Program-made: the position numbers and the translations under genes
Source of the DNA: JAGNHN01 sp964590645
GTDB lineage: Bacteria > Bacteroidota > Bacteroidia > Bacteroidales > JAGNHN01
Direction: 5' to 3'
Length of the DNA stretch: 64,000 bases
Assembly: GCA_964590645.1 (NCBI GenBank)
Contig: CAZPYJ010000018.1
Span: forward strand, 1 to 64,000
In this document: piece by piece, positions 24,591 to 34,214 of the stretch
Numbering within the stretch: position 1 is the first letter of the stretch
Layout of the letters: the number at the start of each line of letters is the position of its first letter
Notes under the pieces: generated by a model
Database searches by the model: none
Told to the model about the DNA's origin: nothing
The model's input: only the letters and a program-made list of their open reading frames with translations

Positions 24591-24950
24591 ATGAAAAAAC
24601 TGATTTCCTGGGTAGAGATACCCGCCAACAACTTCGGGCGTGCCACGGCCTTTTACGAAAACCTGCTGCAACTTAAACTGGAGGTTTTTGAAAGTGAAAC
24701 CGAGAAGATGGCCTGCTTTCCCGGTGGCGAAGGAGCCATCTCACAAGCACCCGGATTTGCTCCGGGCCAGGACGGCGTGATGGTCAGCTTCAATGTGAGC
24801 GATGAGATCCAAAGCAGCCTGCGAAGAGTGGAAGAACAGGGTGGAAAGGTATTGATCCCAAAAACAAAGATCGAAGCAGAAGGCCGGGGGTACTTTGCTG
24901 TTTTCATTGACTGTGAAGGGAATAAGGTCGGACTCTACGGAGCGCACTGA
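24591..24950 (+). CDS. VOC-family (glyoxalase-like) protein
   Basis: 119 residues, one vicinal-oxygen-chelate domain formed by two beta-alpha-beta-beta-beta halves. Landmarks are WVEIPANNFGRATAFYENLL at the start and GYFAVFIDCEGNKVGLY at the end. Metal ligands are incomplete by eye (the Glu/Asp in FIDCEGN remains), as in many VOC proteins of this short group that bind or modify small molecules without a known reaction. A terminator follows directly, making it a single-gene unit. Confidence 0.88.
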   Translation: MKKLISWVEIPANNFGRATAFYENLLQLKLEVFESETEKMACFPGGEGAISQAPGFAPGQDGVMVSFNVSDEIQSSLRRVEEQGGKVLIPKTKIEAEGRGYFAVFIDCEGNKVGLYGAH

Positions 24951-24967
24951 TTTGTTCCGGAACAGAG

Positions 24968-25003
24968 GAGGCCGGGGAGGGTTCCCGGCCTCTTTCTTCT
25001 TTT
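24968..25003 (+). terminator. Terminator after the VOC gene
   Basis: Stem GAGGCCGGG / CCCGGCCTC with a short loop, followed by TTTCTTCTTTT. It ends just before the promoter of the AraC-type gene. Confidence 0.85.
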
Positions 25004-25012
25004 GCTATTCTG

Positions 25013-25020
25013 TATTTTTG
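25013..25020 (+). promoter_or_regulatory. -7 box TATTTTTG
   Basis: TAnnTTTG match 17 bases before ATG 25038. Because it lies downstream of an earlier in-frame start, it argues for the later one. Confidence 0.5.
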
Positions 25021-25037
25021 CACACCATATCTCCCCT

Positions 25038-25847
25038 ATGGCCTACCTGATTGCAAAACCTTCTCCCGCGCTGGCTCCTTATGTAAGGCACTACTGGGCT
25101 TTGGATCATTGTCATCAGGCAGGACAATGTCATACCCAACGCATTGTCCCCAGCGGATTGCCTGAGCTGATCTTTTACTTTTCCGGTCCTCCGGCCTGTA
25201 CCCTGGAAAACCGGCGTATGCCTGCTTCGGCCGTTCTATCCGGGCAGACCGAATCGTGGTACGAGCTGGTGATACGGGGAAGACTCTCCCTGTTTTCCAT
25301 TCTCTTTGAGCCGGCGGGTTTATCGCGTTTTATCGATCTTCCCATCCGCGAGCTGTTAAACTGCAGCATCCCCCTGCGCTTTGTGCTGGCACAGCAGGCG
25401 GATGATCTGGAGGACAGGCTTTATGCTGCAGGTGATTTCGGGAAAAGGGTGGCGGTGGCAGAGCATTTCCTGATGGAACGCATTAAAAAGCGGGATGCTC
25501 CTTATGCCTGGAATCGCATCGGTTCCGGCCTGGCGCAAATCCGTCAGGAAGGGGGACTGGTTTCTGTGAACAGCCTGGCGGATAGGGCCTGTTACAGCCG
25601 GAAGCAATTTGAAAGGAAGTTCAGCGATTTTACCGGAGCCAGCCCCAAGCAATTCCTGCGTATCATCCGCTTCCAGCACAGCATCCACACCAAAGCCCGC
25701 CATCCGGAGATGAGCCTGACCGCACTAAGCTACGCCTGCGGTTATTATGACCAGGCCCATATGGTGAATGAGTTTAAGCAGCTGAGTGGAATGACACCGG
25801 GGAACTTTTTTGCCAGCGGGGAACTGCTCTCCGACTACTTTGCCTGA
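25038..25847 (+). CDS. AraC-family transcriptional regulator
   Basis: 269 residues from MAYLIAKPSPALAPYVRHYW. The N-terminal domain (1-150) is the sensor half seen in a large Bacteroidota group (VPSGLPELIFYF, then LSGQTESWYEL). The C-terminal domain (about 165-262) has two helix-turn-helix motifs: SVNSLADRACYSRKQFERKF and MSLTALSYACGYYDQAHMVN, then the GMTPGNF signature. The target and ligand are unknown. Its 3' end overlaps the convergent thymidine kinase gene by 13 bases. Confidence 0.93.
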   Translation: MAYLIAKPSPALAPYVRHYWALDHCHQAGQCHTQRIVPSGLPELIFYFSGPPACTLENRRMPASAVLSGQTESWYELVIRGRLSLFSILFEPAGLSRFIDLPIRELLNCSIPLRFVLAQQADDLEDRLYAAGDFGKRVAVAEHFLMERIKKRDAPYAWNRIGSGLAQIRQEGGLVSVNSLADRACYSRKQFERKFSDFTGASPKQFLRIIRFQHSIHTKARHPEMSLTALSYACGYYDQAHMVNEFKQLSGMTPGNFFASGELLSDYFA

Positions 25848-26431
25848 GCCCCTGCCTGCATTGCTTTATTGAAACAGCGGCGACATAAGGGTTCATAGCT
25901 TTCCTTCTCTCCCAGCATTACCAGCTCTTTTGCGGGCACAATACGGTGTGAGTAATGCGCCAGCTGCCCGCAACGCATACAAATGGCGTGCACCTTGGTA
26001 ATATACTCGGCGGCGCTGAGCAATTGGGGCATAGGGCCAAAGGGTTTGCCCCGGAAGTCCATATCCAGCCCGGCAACGATTACCCGGATGCCTTTGTCGG
26101 CCAGGATCCGGCAAACCCCCGGAAGCTCGTCTCCGAAAAACTGTGCTTCATCAATGGCCACTACATCGGCATCCCCCACCATCAGCAGGATCTGGGAGGC
26201 ATTCTCTACGGCGGTGGATGGAATGGCATTGGCATCGTGCGATACCACCTGGTCTTCCGCATAACGCTTATCCAGCAATGGCTTGAATATCTCTACCTTC
26301 TGCCGGGCAATGCTGGCCCGCTTCAAACGCCGGATCAGCTCCTCGGTTTTCCCCGAGAACATTGAGCCGCAAATGACTTCTATCCAGCCACCTCCGGCTG
26401 ATTCCGTGATCTGTCTTTCCAGGAACTGCAT
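25835..26431 (-). CDS. tdk: Thymidine kinase
   Basis: 198 residues from the ATG giving MQFLERQITE. Walker A is GSMFSGKT (22-29), Walker B is VVAIDEAQFF, the lasso region includes AGLDMDFRGKPFG, and the zinc site is formed by CMRCG and CRRC. It phosphorylates thymidine in the salvage route to dTTP. A longer frame with 29 more codons upstream lacks conserved sequence. The C-terminal end overlaps the AraC gene tail to tail. Confidence 0.96.
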   Translation of the reverse strand: MQFLERQITESAGGGWIEVICGSMFSGKTEELIRRLKRASIARQKVEIFKPLLDKRYAEDQVVSHDANAIPSTAVENASQILLMVGDADVVAIDEAQFFGDELPGVCRILADKGIRVIVAGLDMDFRGKPFGPMPQLLSAAEYITKVHAICMRCGQLAHYSHRIVPAKELVMLGEKESYEPLCRRCFNKAMQAGAQAK

Positions 26432-26535
26432 TGAAACGGTAAAATTAGGGAATTTGAAGCCAGCTTTACAAAGCAAATCTGCCTGGCAATAAAAGCCTGC
26501 AAAAGCAGTTTGCCGCATTTATTTTCAAGCCTTCG

Positions 26536-26543
26536 TACCTTTG
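26536..26543 (+). promoter_or_regulatory. -7 box TACCTTTG
   Basis: Exact consensus match 5 bases before the porZ ATG, so the transcript may be nearly leaderless. It rules out the earlier start 13 codons upstream. Confidence 0.55.
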
Positions 26544-26548
26544 TCGCT

Positions 26549-28897
26549 ATGAGTATAATCCGAACCCTGGTTGTTTGCCTGATCTCCCTTTTTGTATATC
26601 CCACCCTGGCCCAGGGTGTGGGAATCGGTCACTGGCGCGATCACCTGCCGTACAACAATGTGATCTCCCTGGCCGAAGCCGGGACCATCATTTATGCTGC
26701 TACACCCTACTCGCTCTATTACTGGGACGATGCTGACGGATCCATCAACCGGCTCGGAAAAGTGGAGGGATTGAGCGATTTCGGCATCGCTGCCATCGAT
26801 TACAGCAAGGAAAACAAAACACTCTTCATTGCATACAACAATGCCAACATCGACCTGCTGCGCAATGGGCGCATTATCAATATCCCCGACATCAAACGAA
26901 AACCCATACTTGGAAACAAGGTCATTCGCAATGTGACCCTGGAAGGACCCTTCGCCTACCTGAGCTGCGGGTTTGGAATTGTAGTGGTTGATGTCCAACG
27001 CAGCGAGATCAAAGACACCTGGTATATAGGGGCAGAAGGGGATTTTGTGGATGTGTACGACATCATTTTTAACGAAGAAAGCATTTTTGCTGCCACCACA
27101 GAAGGCATATACACGGCATCGCGTACCCATCCTAACCTGGCCAATTTTGAAGCCTGGACGCGCGACACCCAACTCCCGGATCCCAATGCCGCCTTCAATA
27201 CCCTGGTTTTTTTCGATGGGAAACTGCACGCCAACAACGCCAACCCGGTGTACAATACCGATACGGTATTTGTGCGTGACCCCCTGGATGGAAGCTGGTC
27301 GAAAATGCCCGCAGAAGGCAATGCAGGAAAACACAAGCTCAGGGTATTCAACGACAAACTCTATGTGGTGAACAATGGGGATGTAACCATATACAATCCC
27401 GGCTACCAGGTGGACGGGAGAATATACCAGTACAATCAACCCGATTCCCTCATTATCCCTGCCCCTGTGGATGTCCTCAGGGATAAAAACGGATATGACT
27501 GGATTGCCGATGCGATGAGCGGCCTGGTGCGTACCGAGAACATCTGGGGCAATGCCATCATCCGGCCGGATGGCCCGCGAAGCAATAAGGTGTTCGAAAT
27601 GTCCATCGTAGATCACAGTCTGTGGGTAGCTCCGGGCGGCCGCAATCTGCAGTGGAGCAATATATTTACCCCTGGGGCCCTCTACAGTTTTACCGATGAA
27701 AACTGGTCCAGCTTCGACAGAAATAACCTGCCCGTCTTTGACGAAGTCAGGGATGTCCTGAGTGTGACCGTGGATCCCAATGAGCGGACGCGTGTGTTTG
27801 CAGGCAGTTGGGGGTTTGGCTTGTTCGAATTCAGAAACAATCAGCTCTATGCCCGCTATGATGCCTCCAATACTCCTTTACAGGCTCCCCCGCAATTGCA
27901 GGACAAAGAGATCAGGATTGGCGGAATGGCCTGGGACCGGAACCGCAACTTGTGGATGAGTACCTCCGATGCCACCAACCTGCTCAACGTACTGACAAAC
28001 AATGGGGAATGGTTTTCCTATTACCTGGGAAACCTGACTTTCGGGGCTTCGCAGACAGAAGTGGGTAAGGTAGTGATCGATGATTTTGGGCAGAAATGGG
28101 TAATGATGCGCGGAAGTAAGATTCTTGTTTTCAACGACAACAATACCCTGAGCAAACTCACCGATGACCAGGCCCGGATCCTGGGAGCAGGCATCGGGCA
28201 GGGAAACATCCCGGGCAGCCGTGTTTTCAGTATGGCCAGAGACAGGGACGGCGAGATATGGATCGGTACGGATGAGGGCGTAGCGGTATTTTATGCCCCG
28301 GGCAATGTCTTTTCAGGATTTGATTTCGATGCCCAGAAGATCCTCGTGGAAGTGGGTGGGTATGTGCAGTATCTGCTGGAAGAGGAAACCGTGACCGCCA
28401 TTGCTGTGGATGGTGCCAACCGGAAATGGTTCGGTACCGACCGGGCGGGTGTCTTCCTGATGTCGCCTGACGGGACGCAGCAAATCCACCATTTTACGGA
28501 AGAAAACAGTCCGCTGCTTTCCAACACCATCACCGACATTGCCATCAATCACGAAACCGGAGAAGTATTCATCGGAACGGCCCTGGGATTGATCTCATTC
28601 AAGTCGTCAGCCACTCAGGGAGGCATCAGCAATAACAAGGTCTATGCCTACCCCAATCCCGTGCACCCGGGCTATAGCGGTCCCATCGCCATCAAAGGCC
28701 TGGTTACCGATGCGGATGTAAAGATTACCAATATCGCCGGAGAACTGGTGTATGCGACCCGCGCGGAAGGGGGACAGGCGGTATGGAATGGACGCAACTT
28801 CAACGGACAAAGAGCCTCCACAGGAGTGTACCTGGTGTTTATCTCCAACGATGACGGATCGGAAACCATCGTTACCAAAGTCCTCTTCATCCAATAA
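26549..28897 (+). CDS. porZ: PorZ-like type IX secretion component
   Basis: 782 residues with a signal peptide (ending TLAQG). The opening GIGHWRDHLPYNNVISLAEA and the following YYWDDADGSINRLGKVEGLSD are the hallmarks of PorZ. The body is two beta-propellers (about 40-330 and 340-690), recognisable by repeated WIGTDEGV/WFGTDRAG-type blades. The C-terminus (about 700-782) is itself a T9SS sorting-like domain (VYAYPNPVHPG, then STGVYLVF and KVLFIQ). In Porphyromonas PorZ works at the surface with PorU to deliver anionic LPS to cargo. recO follows 22 bases downstream. Confidence 0.88.
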   Translation: MSIIRTLVVCLISLFVYPTLAQGVGIGHWRDHLPYNNVISLAEAGTIIYAATPYSLYYWDDADGSINRLGKVEGLSDFGIAAIDYSKENKTLFIAYNNANIDLLRNGRIINIPDIKRKPILGNKVIRNVTLEGPFAYLSCGFGIVVVDVQRSEIKDTWYIGAEGDFVDVYDIIFNEESIFAATTEGIYTASRTHPNLANFEAWTRDTQLPDPNAAFNTLVFFDGKLHANNANPVYNTDTVFVRDPLDGSWSKMPAEGNAGKHKLRVFNDKLYVVNNGDVTIYNPGYQVDGRIYQYNQPDSLIIPAPVDVLRDKNGYDWIADAMSGLVRTENIWGNAIIRPDGPRSNKVFEMSIVDHSLWVAPGGRNLQWSNIFTPGALYSFTDENWSSFDRNNLPVFDEVRDVLSVTVDPNERTRVFAGSWGFGLFEFRNNQLYARYDASNTPLQAPPQLQDKEIRIGGMAWDRNRNLWMSTSDATNLLNVLTNNGEWFSYYLGNLTFGASQTEVGKVVIDDFGQKWVMMRGSKILVFNDNNTLSKLTDDQARILGAGIGQGNIPGSRVFSMARDRDGEIWIGTDEGVAVFYAPGNVFSGFDFDAQKILVEVGGYVQYLLEEETVTAIAVDGANRKWFGTDRAGVFLMSPDGTQQIHHFTEENSPLLSNTITDIAINHETGEVFIGTALGLISFKSSATQGGISNNKVYAYPNPVHPGYSGPIAIKGLVTDADVKITNIAGELVYATRAEGGQAVWNGRNFNGQRASTGVYLVFISNDDGSETIVTKVLFIQ

Positions 28898-28919
28898 AAA
28901 AAAAGGCTTAACCCCTCCA

Positions 28920-29645
28920 ATGCTTCTCAAAACCCGCGGTATCGTCCTTCATCGCCTCCGCTATTCGGAAAGCAGCCTGATCGTCAAGGTATATACGGAA
29001 GCACTGGGCCTCAGGTCATATATGCTGAAAGGTATTCTGGGCAAAACCCGTGGAAAGAGTGCCGGGCTGTATAGCGGCTTGTCTCTGCTCGAGCTTGTCG
29101 TATATGAGCAAAAACGGGCGGGATTGCAGCGCATCAGGGAGGCCCGCCTGGCTCATCATCCGCAATTCATCCCCTTTGATCCGGCACGCCAGGCTATACA
29201 GCTTTTCCTGAATGAGATATTGTTGAAATGCCTGCGTGAAGAAGCCGCCAATCCTTCCCTCTTCACCTTTTTATGGGATCAGCTGCTGTGCCTGGATACA
29301 GAAAGCAATCCCGGGGCTTCCTTCCACCTCTATTTTCTCCTCTTGCTGAGCCGACACCTGGGATTTGGCCCCGACAGCAGGCATCAGGAAGGACTGGTAT
29401 TCAGTCTTAAGGAAGGCGGATTCAGGCCGTCCGACAGTCAGGATGACAGCCTGCTGAACCCGCAACTGAGTGAGGCACTGTACCAGCTGATGAGCAGGGG
29501 CGCCTCCTGTCCAATGGGCCAGCAAACCCGAAGACAGCTGCTTCAGGCCCTCCTGGATTATTACCGCCATCACCAGGAAGGCCTGGGCGAATTTCAATCC
29601 AATGCTGTGCTGGCTGCCCTTTTTCAACCCACGGAAAAACCCTGA
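28920..29645 (+). CDS. recO: DNA repair protein RecO
   Basis: 241 residues. The N-terminal OB-fold is recognisable from KTRGIVLHRLRYSESSLIVK and VYTEALGLRSYMLKGI; the C-terminal helical domain includes LYFLLLLSRHLGFGPD. It loads RecA at single-stranded gaps together with RecR. The start is the ATG before LLKTRGIVL; a longer frame runs back into porZ in another phase and is not real. The zinc-finger cysteines of some RecO proteins are absent, as is common in this phylum. Confidence 0.93.
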   Translation: MLLKTRGIVLHRLRYSESSLIVKVYTEALGLRSYMLKGILGKTRGKSAGLYSGLSLLELVVYEQKRAGLQRIREARLAHHPQFIPFDPARQAIQLFLNEILLKCLREEAANPSLFTFLWDQLLCLDTESNPGASFHLYFLLLLSRHLGFGPDSRHQEGLVFSLKEGGFRPSDSQDDSLLNPQLSEALYQLMSRGASCPMGQQTRRQLLQALLDYYRHHQEGLGEFQSNAVLAALFQPTEKP

Positions 29646-29700
29646 GAACACCCTCTGTTAAGCACTCCGCTTCCGGCTTAAACCAAGCCTGGCCATTTAC

Positions 29701-29708
29701 TATCTTTG
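29701..29708 (+). promoter_or_regulatory. -7 box TATCTTTG of lysS
   Basis: Exact consensus match followed by CA, 15 bases before the lysS ATG. It excludes the in-frame start six codons upstream. Confidence 0.6.
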
Positions 29709-29723
29709 CAAAAATTTGGAACA

Positions 29724-31448
29724 ATGCATCTGGAATTAAGCGAACAGGAACAGATTCGCCGGGAGGCCCTGCAACAACTCCGGGAATTGGGAATCGACCC
29801 GTATCCTCCCCAGGGATGGAAGGTCAGTCATCAGGCCAAAGAAATCCTGCTGGGGTTTGAAAAGGATGAAAGCACGTTTTCCAGTGTCTCCCTGGCCGGT
29901 CGCATAATGGGACGGCGCATTATGGGAGCCGCCTCATTCGTGGAGCTGCAAGACAGCAGCGGCCGTATCCAGCTCTACCTGAAACGCGATATTCTATGCC
30001 CTGAAGAAGACAAGTCGCTGTATAATACCGTATTCAAAAAGCTGACTGACATCGGAGACATCATCGGGGTGAAAGGCCGGGTATTTCGCACCCAGATGGG
30101 AGAAATCAGCGTGGAAGTCAGCGAACTGTGCCTGCTGAGTAAATCCCTGCGGCCCCTGCCGGTGGTGAAAGAAAAAGACGGCAAGACCTGGGACGCCTTT
30201 ACCGACCCCGACCAGCGCTATCGCCAGCGCTACCTCGACCTGATCGTGAATCCGGAGGTCAGAAAGACTTTTGTGCAACGCACCCTGATGGTGAATACAA
30301 TGCGCGCTTTCCTGAATGAGCGCGGATACCTTGAAGTGGAAACGCCTATCCTGCAGCCCCTATACGGAGGCGCAGCAGCCCGCCCGTTCAAAACCCACCA
30401 CAACACCCTCGATATGACGCTCTACCTGCGCATTGCCAATGAGCTCTACCTGAAGAGGCTGATCGTGGGAGGCTTCGATGGAGTCTATGAGTTTTCCAAA
30501 GATTTCCGCAATGAGGGGATGAGCCGCTTCCATAATCCGGAATTCACCCAGGTGGAACTCTACGTGGCCTACAAAGATTATGAATGGATGATGGCCCTGA
30601 CGGAGGAAATGGTGGAAAAGGTCGCCCTGGCAATGCACGGCAGCACACAGGTAAAGGTGGGTGAGCACCTCATCGACTTCAAGCGTCCCTGGAAAAGGTT
30701 TACGATGTATGAAGCCATCCGGCACTACACCGGGATTGATATTTCAGAGATGGATGAGGATGCCCTGCGCCAGACTGCGGAAAAACTGAATGTGCCTACC
30801 GACCCCTCAATGGGAAAAGGCAAGCTGATCGATGAGATTTTCGGGGAATGCTGCGAAGCCCACCTGATCCAACCCACTTTCATCACGGATTATCCGGTGG
30901 AAATGTCACCCCTGGCAAAGAAACACCGCCACAAGGAAGGTTTGGTGGAGCGTTTTGAAGCCATCTGCAACGGGAAGGAAATCTGCAATTCCTTTACAGA
31001 GCTGAACGACCCCCTGGATCAAAGGAAGCGCTTTGAAGACCAGCTTGAGCTGGGGAAAAGGGGAGACGACGAGTCGATGGTGCTGGATGAAGATTTTCTG
31101 CGCGCCCTGGAATATGGGATGCCCCCCACAGCAGGTTTGGGCATAGGCATCGATCGCCTGGCGATGATTATGACCAATGCCCCCTCCATCCAGGATGTGC
31201 TGCTTTTCCCACAGATGCGCCCGGAGCATAAACCCCGGTTGGATGCCGACAGGGTTTTCACGGAAGCAGGGATCCCTGAAGAATGGATACCCCTGATCCG
31301 CAAGGCCGGATTCCAAACCCTGGACAATCTGAGAAAAGAAGAACCCGCATCCCTTATGAACAAACTGAACGGCTTGCGGAAGAAGTTGAAAATGGACTTT
31401 CCTGCCCTGCAGCCCGATCAGGTGACAGCCTGGATGCAGATTGCCTAA
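29724..31448 (+). CDS. lysS: Lysyl-tRNA synthetase (class II)
   Basis: 574 residues. An OB-fold anticodon-binding domain (about 50-155; SLAGRIMGRRIMG) is followed by a class II catalytic domain with motif 2 FRNEGMSRFHNPEFTQVE and motif 3 GLGIGIDRLAM. Beyond the usual end near residue 500 there is an extension of about 70 residues (GIPEEWIPLIRKAGFQTLDN, then LNGLRKKLKMDFPAL), helical and typical of Bacteroidota LysRS; its role is unknown. It attaches lysine to tRNA-Lys. Confidence 0.97.
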   Translation: MHLELSEQEQIRREALQQLRELGIDPYPPQGWKVSHQAKEILLGFEKDESTFSSVSLAGRIMGRRIMGAASFVELQDSSGRIQLYLKRDILCPEEDKSLYNTVFKKLTDIGDIIGVKGRVFRTQMGEISVEVSELCLLSKSLRPLPVVKEKDGKTWDAFTDPDQRYRQRYLDLIVNPEVRKTFVQRTLMVNTMRAFLNERGYLEVETPILQPLYGGAAARPFKTHHNTLDMTLYLRIANELYLKRLIVGGFDGVYEFSKDFRNEGMSRFHNPEFTQVELYVAYKDYEWMMALTEEMVEKVALAMHGSTQVKVGEHLIDFKRPWKRFTMYEAIRHYTGIDISEMDEDALRQTAEKLNVPTDPSMGKGKLIDEIFGECCEAHLIQPTFITDYPVEMSPLAKKHRHKEGLVERFEAICNGKEICNSFTELNDPLDQRKRFEDQLELGKRGDDESMVLDEDFLRALEYGMPPTAGLGIGIDRLAMIMTNAPSIQDVLLFPQMRPEHKPRLDADRVFTEAGIPEEWIPLIRKAGFQTLDNLRKEEPASLMNKLNGLRKKLKMDFPALQPDQVTAWMQIA

Positions 31449-31530
31449 AACAAGAGGTCAGGCGTATTGCCTTTTCATTAAGATTCAGGCACAGTTTTGG
31501 ATCAATCCGGGACGAATTGCCATCAATGCT

Positions 31531-31538
31531 TATATTTG
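31531..31538 (+). promoter_or_regulatory. -7 box TATATTTG
   Basis: Exact TAnnTTTG match, 36 bases before the start codon of the TPR gene. Confidence 0.5.
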
Positions 31539-31574
31539 TGGCCTTGAGAAAGAAATCCTTAACCTAAATTTTAA

Positions 31575-32555
31575 ATGATGAAAAAAACGGCCAAGCTGAT
31601 CACTTTGACCTTAAGCCTTATTGCTTTACTTGCTTTTGGAAGCCTGAATGCCCAAAGCCTGGACGAAGCCGGGATACTGTTTAACCAGGGGGTGGAACAA
31701 ATGAAAGCCGAACAATTTGAACAGGCGATCACCACTTTTGAAGCTACCGTAGCCATTTGCGACCAATTGGGTGCTGAGGGAAGCGAGCTGAAGGAGAGGG
31801 CAATACAACAGATCCCTGACCTGCATTACCGCCTCGGACTGGCACTATACAGAGAAAAGAAAATCCAGGAATCCATTGTTCGCCTGGAGCAGGCCGCCGA
31901 AGTATCAAAAGAGCTTGGAGATGAGAGTACCCTGGCCAAAGCCCAAAAACTGCTTCCTCAACTGATTTATGCCGTGGGAATGGCTGAATATAAAAAGGAC
32001 AACTTCGAGGCGGCTTTGGATAAAATGGATGCCGCCCTCACTTATGATGAAACCTATGCCAAGGCTTACCTCGGCAAGGCATTGATCTTAAACAAACAGG
32101 ATAATGCGGACGAAATGCAGCTCAGCTTGCAGAAAGCCATTGCCTTTGGGGAAGAGGACGGAGATTCGAAAACCGTGGCCTCTGCCAGGGAGATCGGGTA
32201 CAAAGGTTTTCTGGTTCGCGGACAGAAAGCCCTGCAAGGGAATAATTTTGCAGAGGCAGAATCATACCTTGGCCTGGCTGCTTCTTACAATGACACCGAA
32301 GCCAACCTGCATTATCTGCTTGCTGTCACCTACAACAAGCTGCAAAAGTGGGAGCTGGCCCGGGATGAGGCCGCCAAGGCGGTGGAAATGGAGGAAAGCC
32401 CGGATAAGCAGGCTGCTGCCTGGTTTGAGTTGGGTACCGCCTATGAAAAGCTGGGAGATAACGGCAATGCCTGTGATGCCTACTCAAAAGCACTTACCGG
32501 CCCCAATGGTGCTGCTGCCAAGTACCAGCGCGAAGAAGTGTTGAAGTGCCCCTGA
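31575..32555 (+). CDS. Exported tetratricopeptide-repeat protein
   Basis: 326 residues with a signal peptide (ending near LNAQS, residue 27). At least five TPR-like helix pairs follow, for example GILFNQGVEQMKAEQFEQAI, AVGMAEYKKDNFEAALDKM and AWFELGTAYEKLGDNGNACD. Such proteins act as protein-binding scaffolds in the periplasm. No specific partner is suggested by the neighbours. ATG codons 1 and 2 are both possible starts. A shared terminator separates it from the convergent phosphatase. Confidence 0.88.
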   Translation: MMKKTAKLITLTLSLIALLAFGSLNAQSLDEAGILFNQGVEQMKAEQFEQAITTFEATVAICDQLGAEGSELKERAIQQIPDLHYRLGLALYREKKIQESIVRLEQAAEVSKELGDESTLAKAQKLLPQLIYAVGMAEYKKDNFEAALDKMDAALTYDETYAKAYLGKALILNKQDNADEMQLSLQKAIAFGEEDGDSKTVASAREIGYKGFLVRGQKALQGNNFAEAESYLGLAASYNDTEANLHYLLAVTYNKLQKWELARDEAAKAVEMEESPDKQAAAWFELGTAYEKLGDNGNACDAYSKALTGPNGAAAKYQREEVLKCP

Positions 32556-32583
32556 TTGGGGAGAGTGATATTTGATTGGAACA

Positions 32584-32622
32584 ACCTTCCTGTCAGCCTC
32601 CGGGCCGGGAAGGCTTTTCTTT
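32584..32622 (+). terminator. Terminator after the TPR gene
   Basis: CCTTCC and GGAAGG pair around a loop of about 17 bases, followed by CTTTTCTTTT. It lies between convergent genes; in the other direction there is no good T-run. Confidence 0.65.
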
Positions 32623-32625
32623 TCA

Positions 32626-34041
32626 TTATTCAGACCAGAGAAGGAAGAGGGCTTTGGCAATGCCCGTATTATTGAGAATGGGCCCGTAAAACGGATCTTC
32701 ACCTTCAATAAAATCTTTGAAGGAGCCACTGCCGGCCCCTTTGGCATAGAAGGGGATCAGATGATTGGTATGGCTGTCGCTGTTCCAACGCATCAGAGGC
32801 ATTTTGCCCTTACCCTGGTTTATCACAGGATTGTGCTCAGGGTGATGCTCTTCCTCCCTGGGCCCTGTAAGGTAACCGCATTCGTGGTCACCGGTCACGA
32901 TGAGCAGGCTCTCCTCCCAGCCTCCGTGGGCATTGATCCATTCGATGGCGGCATCCACAGCGGCATTAAAATCCATCATTTCTTCTATCATTCGTCCGCT
33001 TTCATTATTGTGCGAAGCCCAATCCACGGCTCCACCTTCTACCATCAAAAAGAAGCCATCTTCATCCTGATTGAGCACATTGACCGCTGCCAGGAACATT
33101 TCCTTCAAACTCGGTACATTTTGGTTCAGGACTTCGGCAAAAGGTTCGGCCCCGGCATCCCCCTTGCGTTCCTGTTGCAATGTTTTCGCTACCTGCGCAG
33201 TGCCAAGCACACGTAAAGGAACATCGCTGTGCTGCAATGCAATGAAATCCTCCCGGCTTTCGATCAGGGTCCAGGGATCCGCAATGCCGTCACCATCCAC
33301 ATCCTGCACTACCCTGTTCCCGGACGGCGAGGGTTCACTAAACTGAAAGTATCCCTTTCTAAGAGCCTTCCAGCTATCCTCACCCCCTACATAATCATAA
33401 TTGGCTTCCTCATTCAGGCGCTCTCCGTTTTCGTCATAATGCGGATGACCTGCGCCCATAATCACACGCAGACGTGTATCCAGCAACATCTCACGGGCTA
33501 TTTCCGCATAGTTGCTGCGCAGGGCATTGTGGGCGGCAAAGCCTGCCGGAGTAGCGTGCGACCATTGCACCGATGTAAGCAATCCGGTTGATTTCCCCAG
33601 CTGTTCGGCCTTCTCGGTGATATGAACCAGAGGTCTTCCCGACGGATCCATCCCGATCATTTTGGAGAGGGTACGCTGTCCGGTAGACATAGCAGTGGCA
33701 GCTTCTGCGGATCCGGTGTAGCCCTGGTTGGCATAATCAAAACGGGCCCAGATACTATCCGGCTCATACCCGCCCATAAGCCATTGCGGAGCATTTTTCA
33801 CCCGGTAGGCGGCCGGATAGGTGCTCAGAGCGTAACGGACAGGAAAATGGGCATAGGCCTGGGCATCCGCCCTCCCGGCAACATAATAGTCGGTAGCGGC
33901 AATGTGCTGGTAGCCCCATCCATCTGCAATAAAGAAAAAAATGTTTTTGGGTACAGTACTTTGTGCGTGGATGGCAAGGGCAGAAAAGAACAGTAGCCCG
34001 GATACGGCTATGGCCGTTCTCAGTTTATGAAAGGACCTCAT
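32626..34041 (-). CDS. Alkaline phosphatase, exported
   Basis: 471 residues from the ATG that gives a typical signal peptide (MRSFHKLRTA...IHAQ); two starts up to 9 codons upstream are also possible. The alkaline phosphatase fold is marked by IFFFIADGWG (metal-binding Asp), GSAEAATAMSTGQRT (nucleophile region), VEGGAVDWASHNNESGRM and GDHECGYLTG. The residue before the presumed nucleophile Ser is Gly, where classical enzymes have Asp. It releases phosphate from monoesters in the periplasm. No phosphate-regulation genes are adjacent. Confidence 0.92.
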   Translation of the reverse strand: MRSFHKLRTAIAVSGLLFFSALAIHAQSTVPKNIFFFIADGWGYQHIAATDYYVAGRADAQAYAHFPVRYALSTYPAAYRVKNAPQWLMGGYEPDSIWARFDYANQGYTGSAEAATAMSTGQRTLSKMIGMDPSGRPLVHITEKAEQLGKSTGLLTSVQWSHATPAGFAAHNALRSNYAEIAREMLLDTRLRVIMGAGHPHYDENGERLNEEANYDYVGGEDSWKALRKGYFQFSEPSPSGNRVVQDVDGDGIADPWTLIESREDFIALQHSDVPLRVLGTAQVAKTLQQERKGDAGAEPFAEVLNQNVPSLKEMFLAAVNVLNQDEDGFFLMVEGGAVDWASHNNESGRMIEEMMDFNAAVDAAIEWINAHGGWEESLLIVTGDHECGYLTGPREEEHHPEHNPVINQGKGKMPLMRWNSDSHTNHLIPFYAKGAGSGSFKDFIEGEDPFYGPILNNTGIAKALFLLWSE

Positions 34042-34214
34042 TGTGCTATTCATTTTGTGGTGATTCAATCCCTGCCAAAATTAGGATGATAATGCGCAAC
34101 GCAAAGCGGGAGAGCAGTTAATTCTGGGTTAAGTTAAGGCAGACAAAGTGTGGCGGGCTGAAAAAGCATAATGAAAACCGGGGGTTTGATTGCGTCCTGC
34201 AGCATTCTTGCTGC

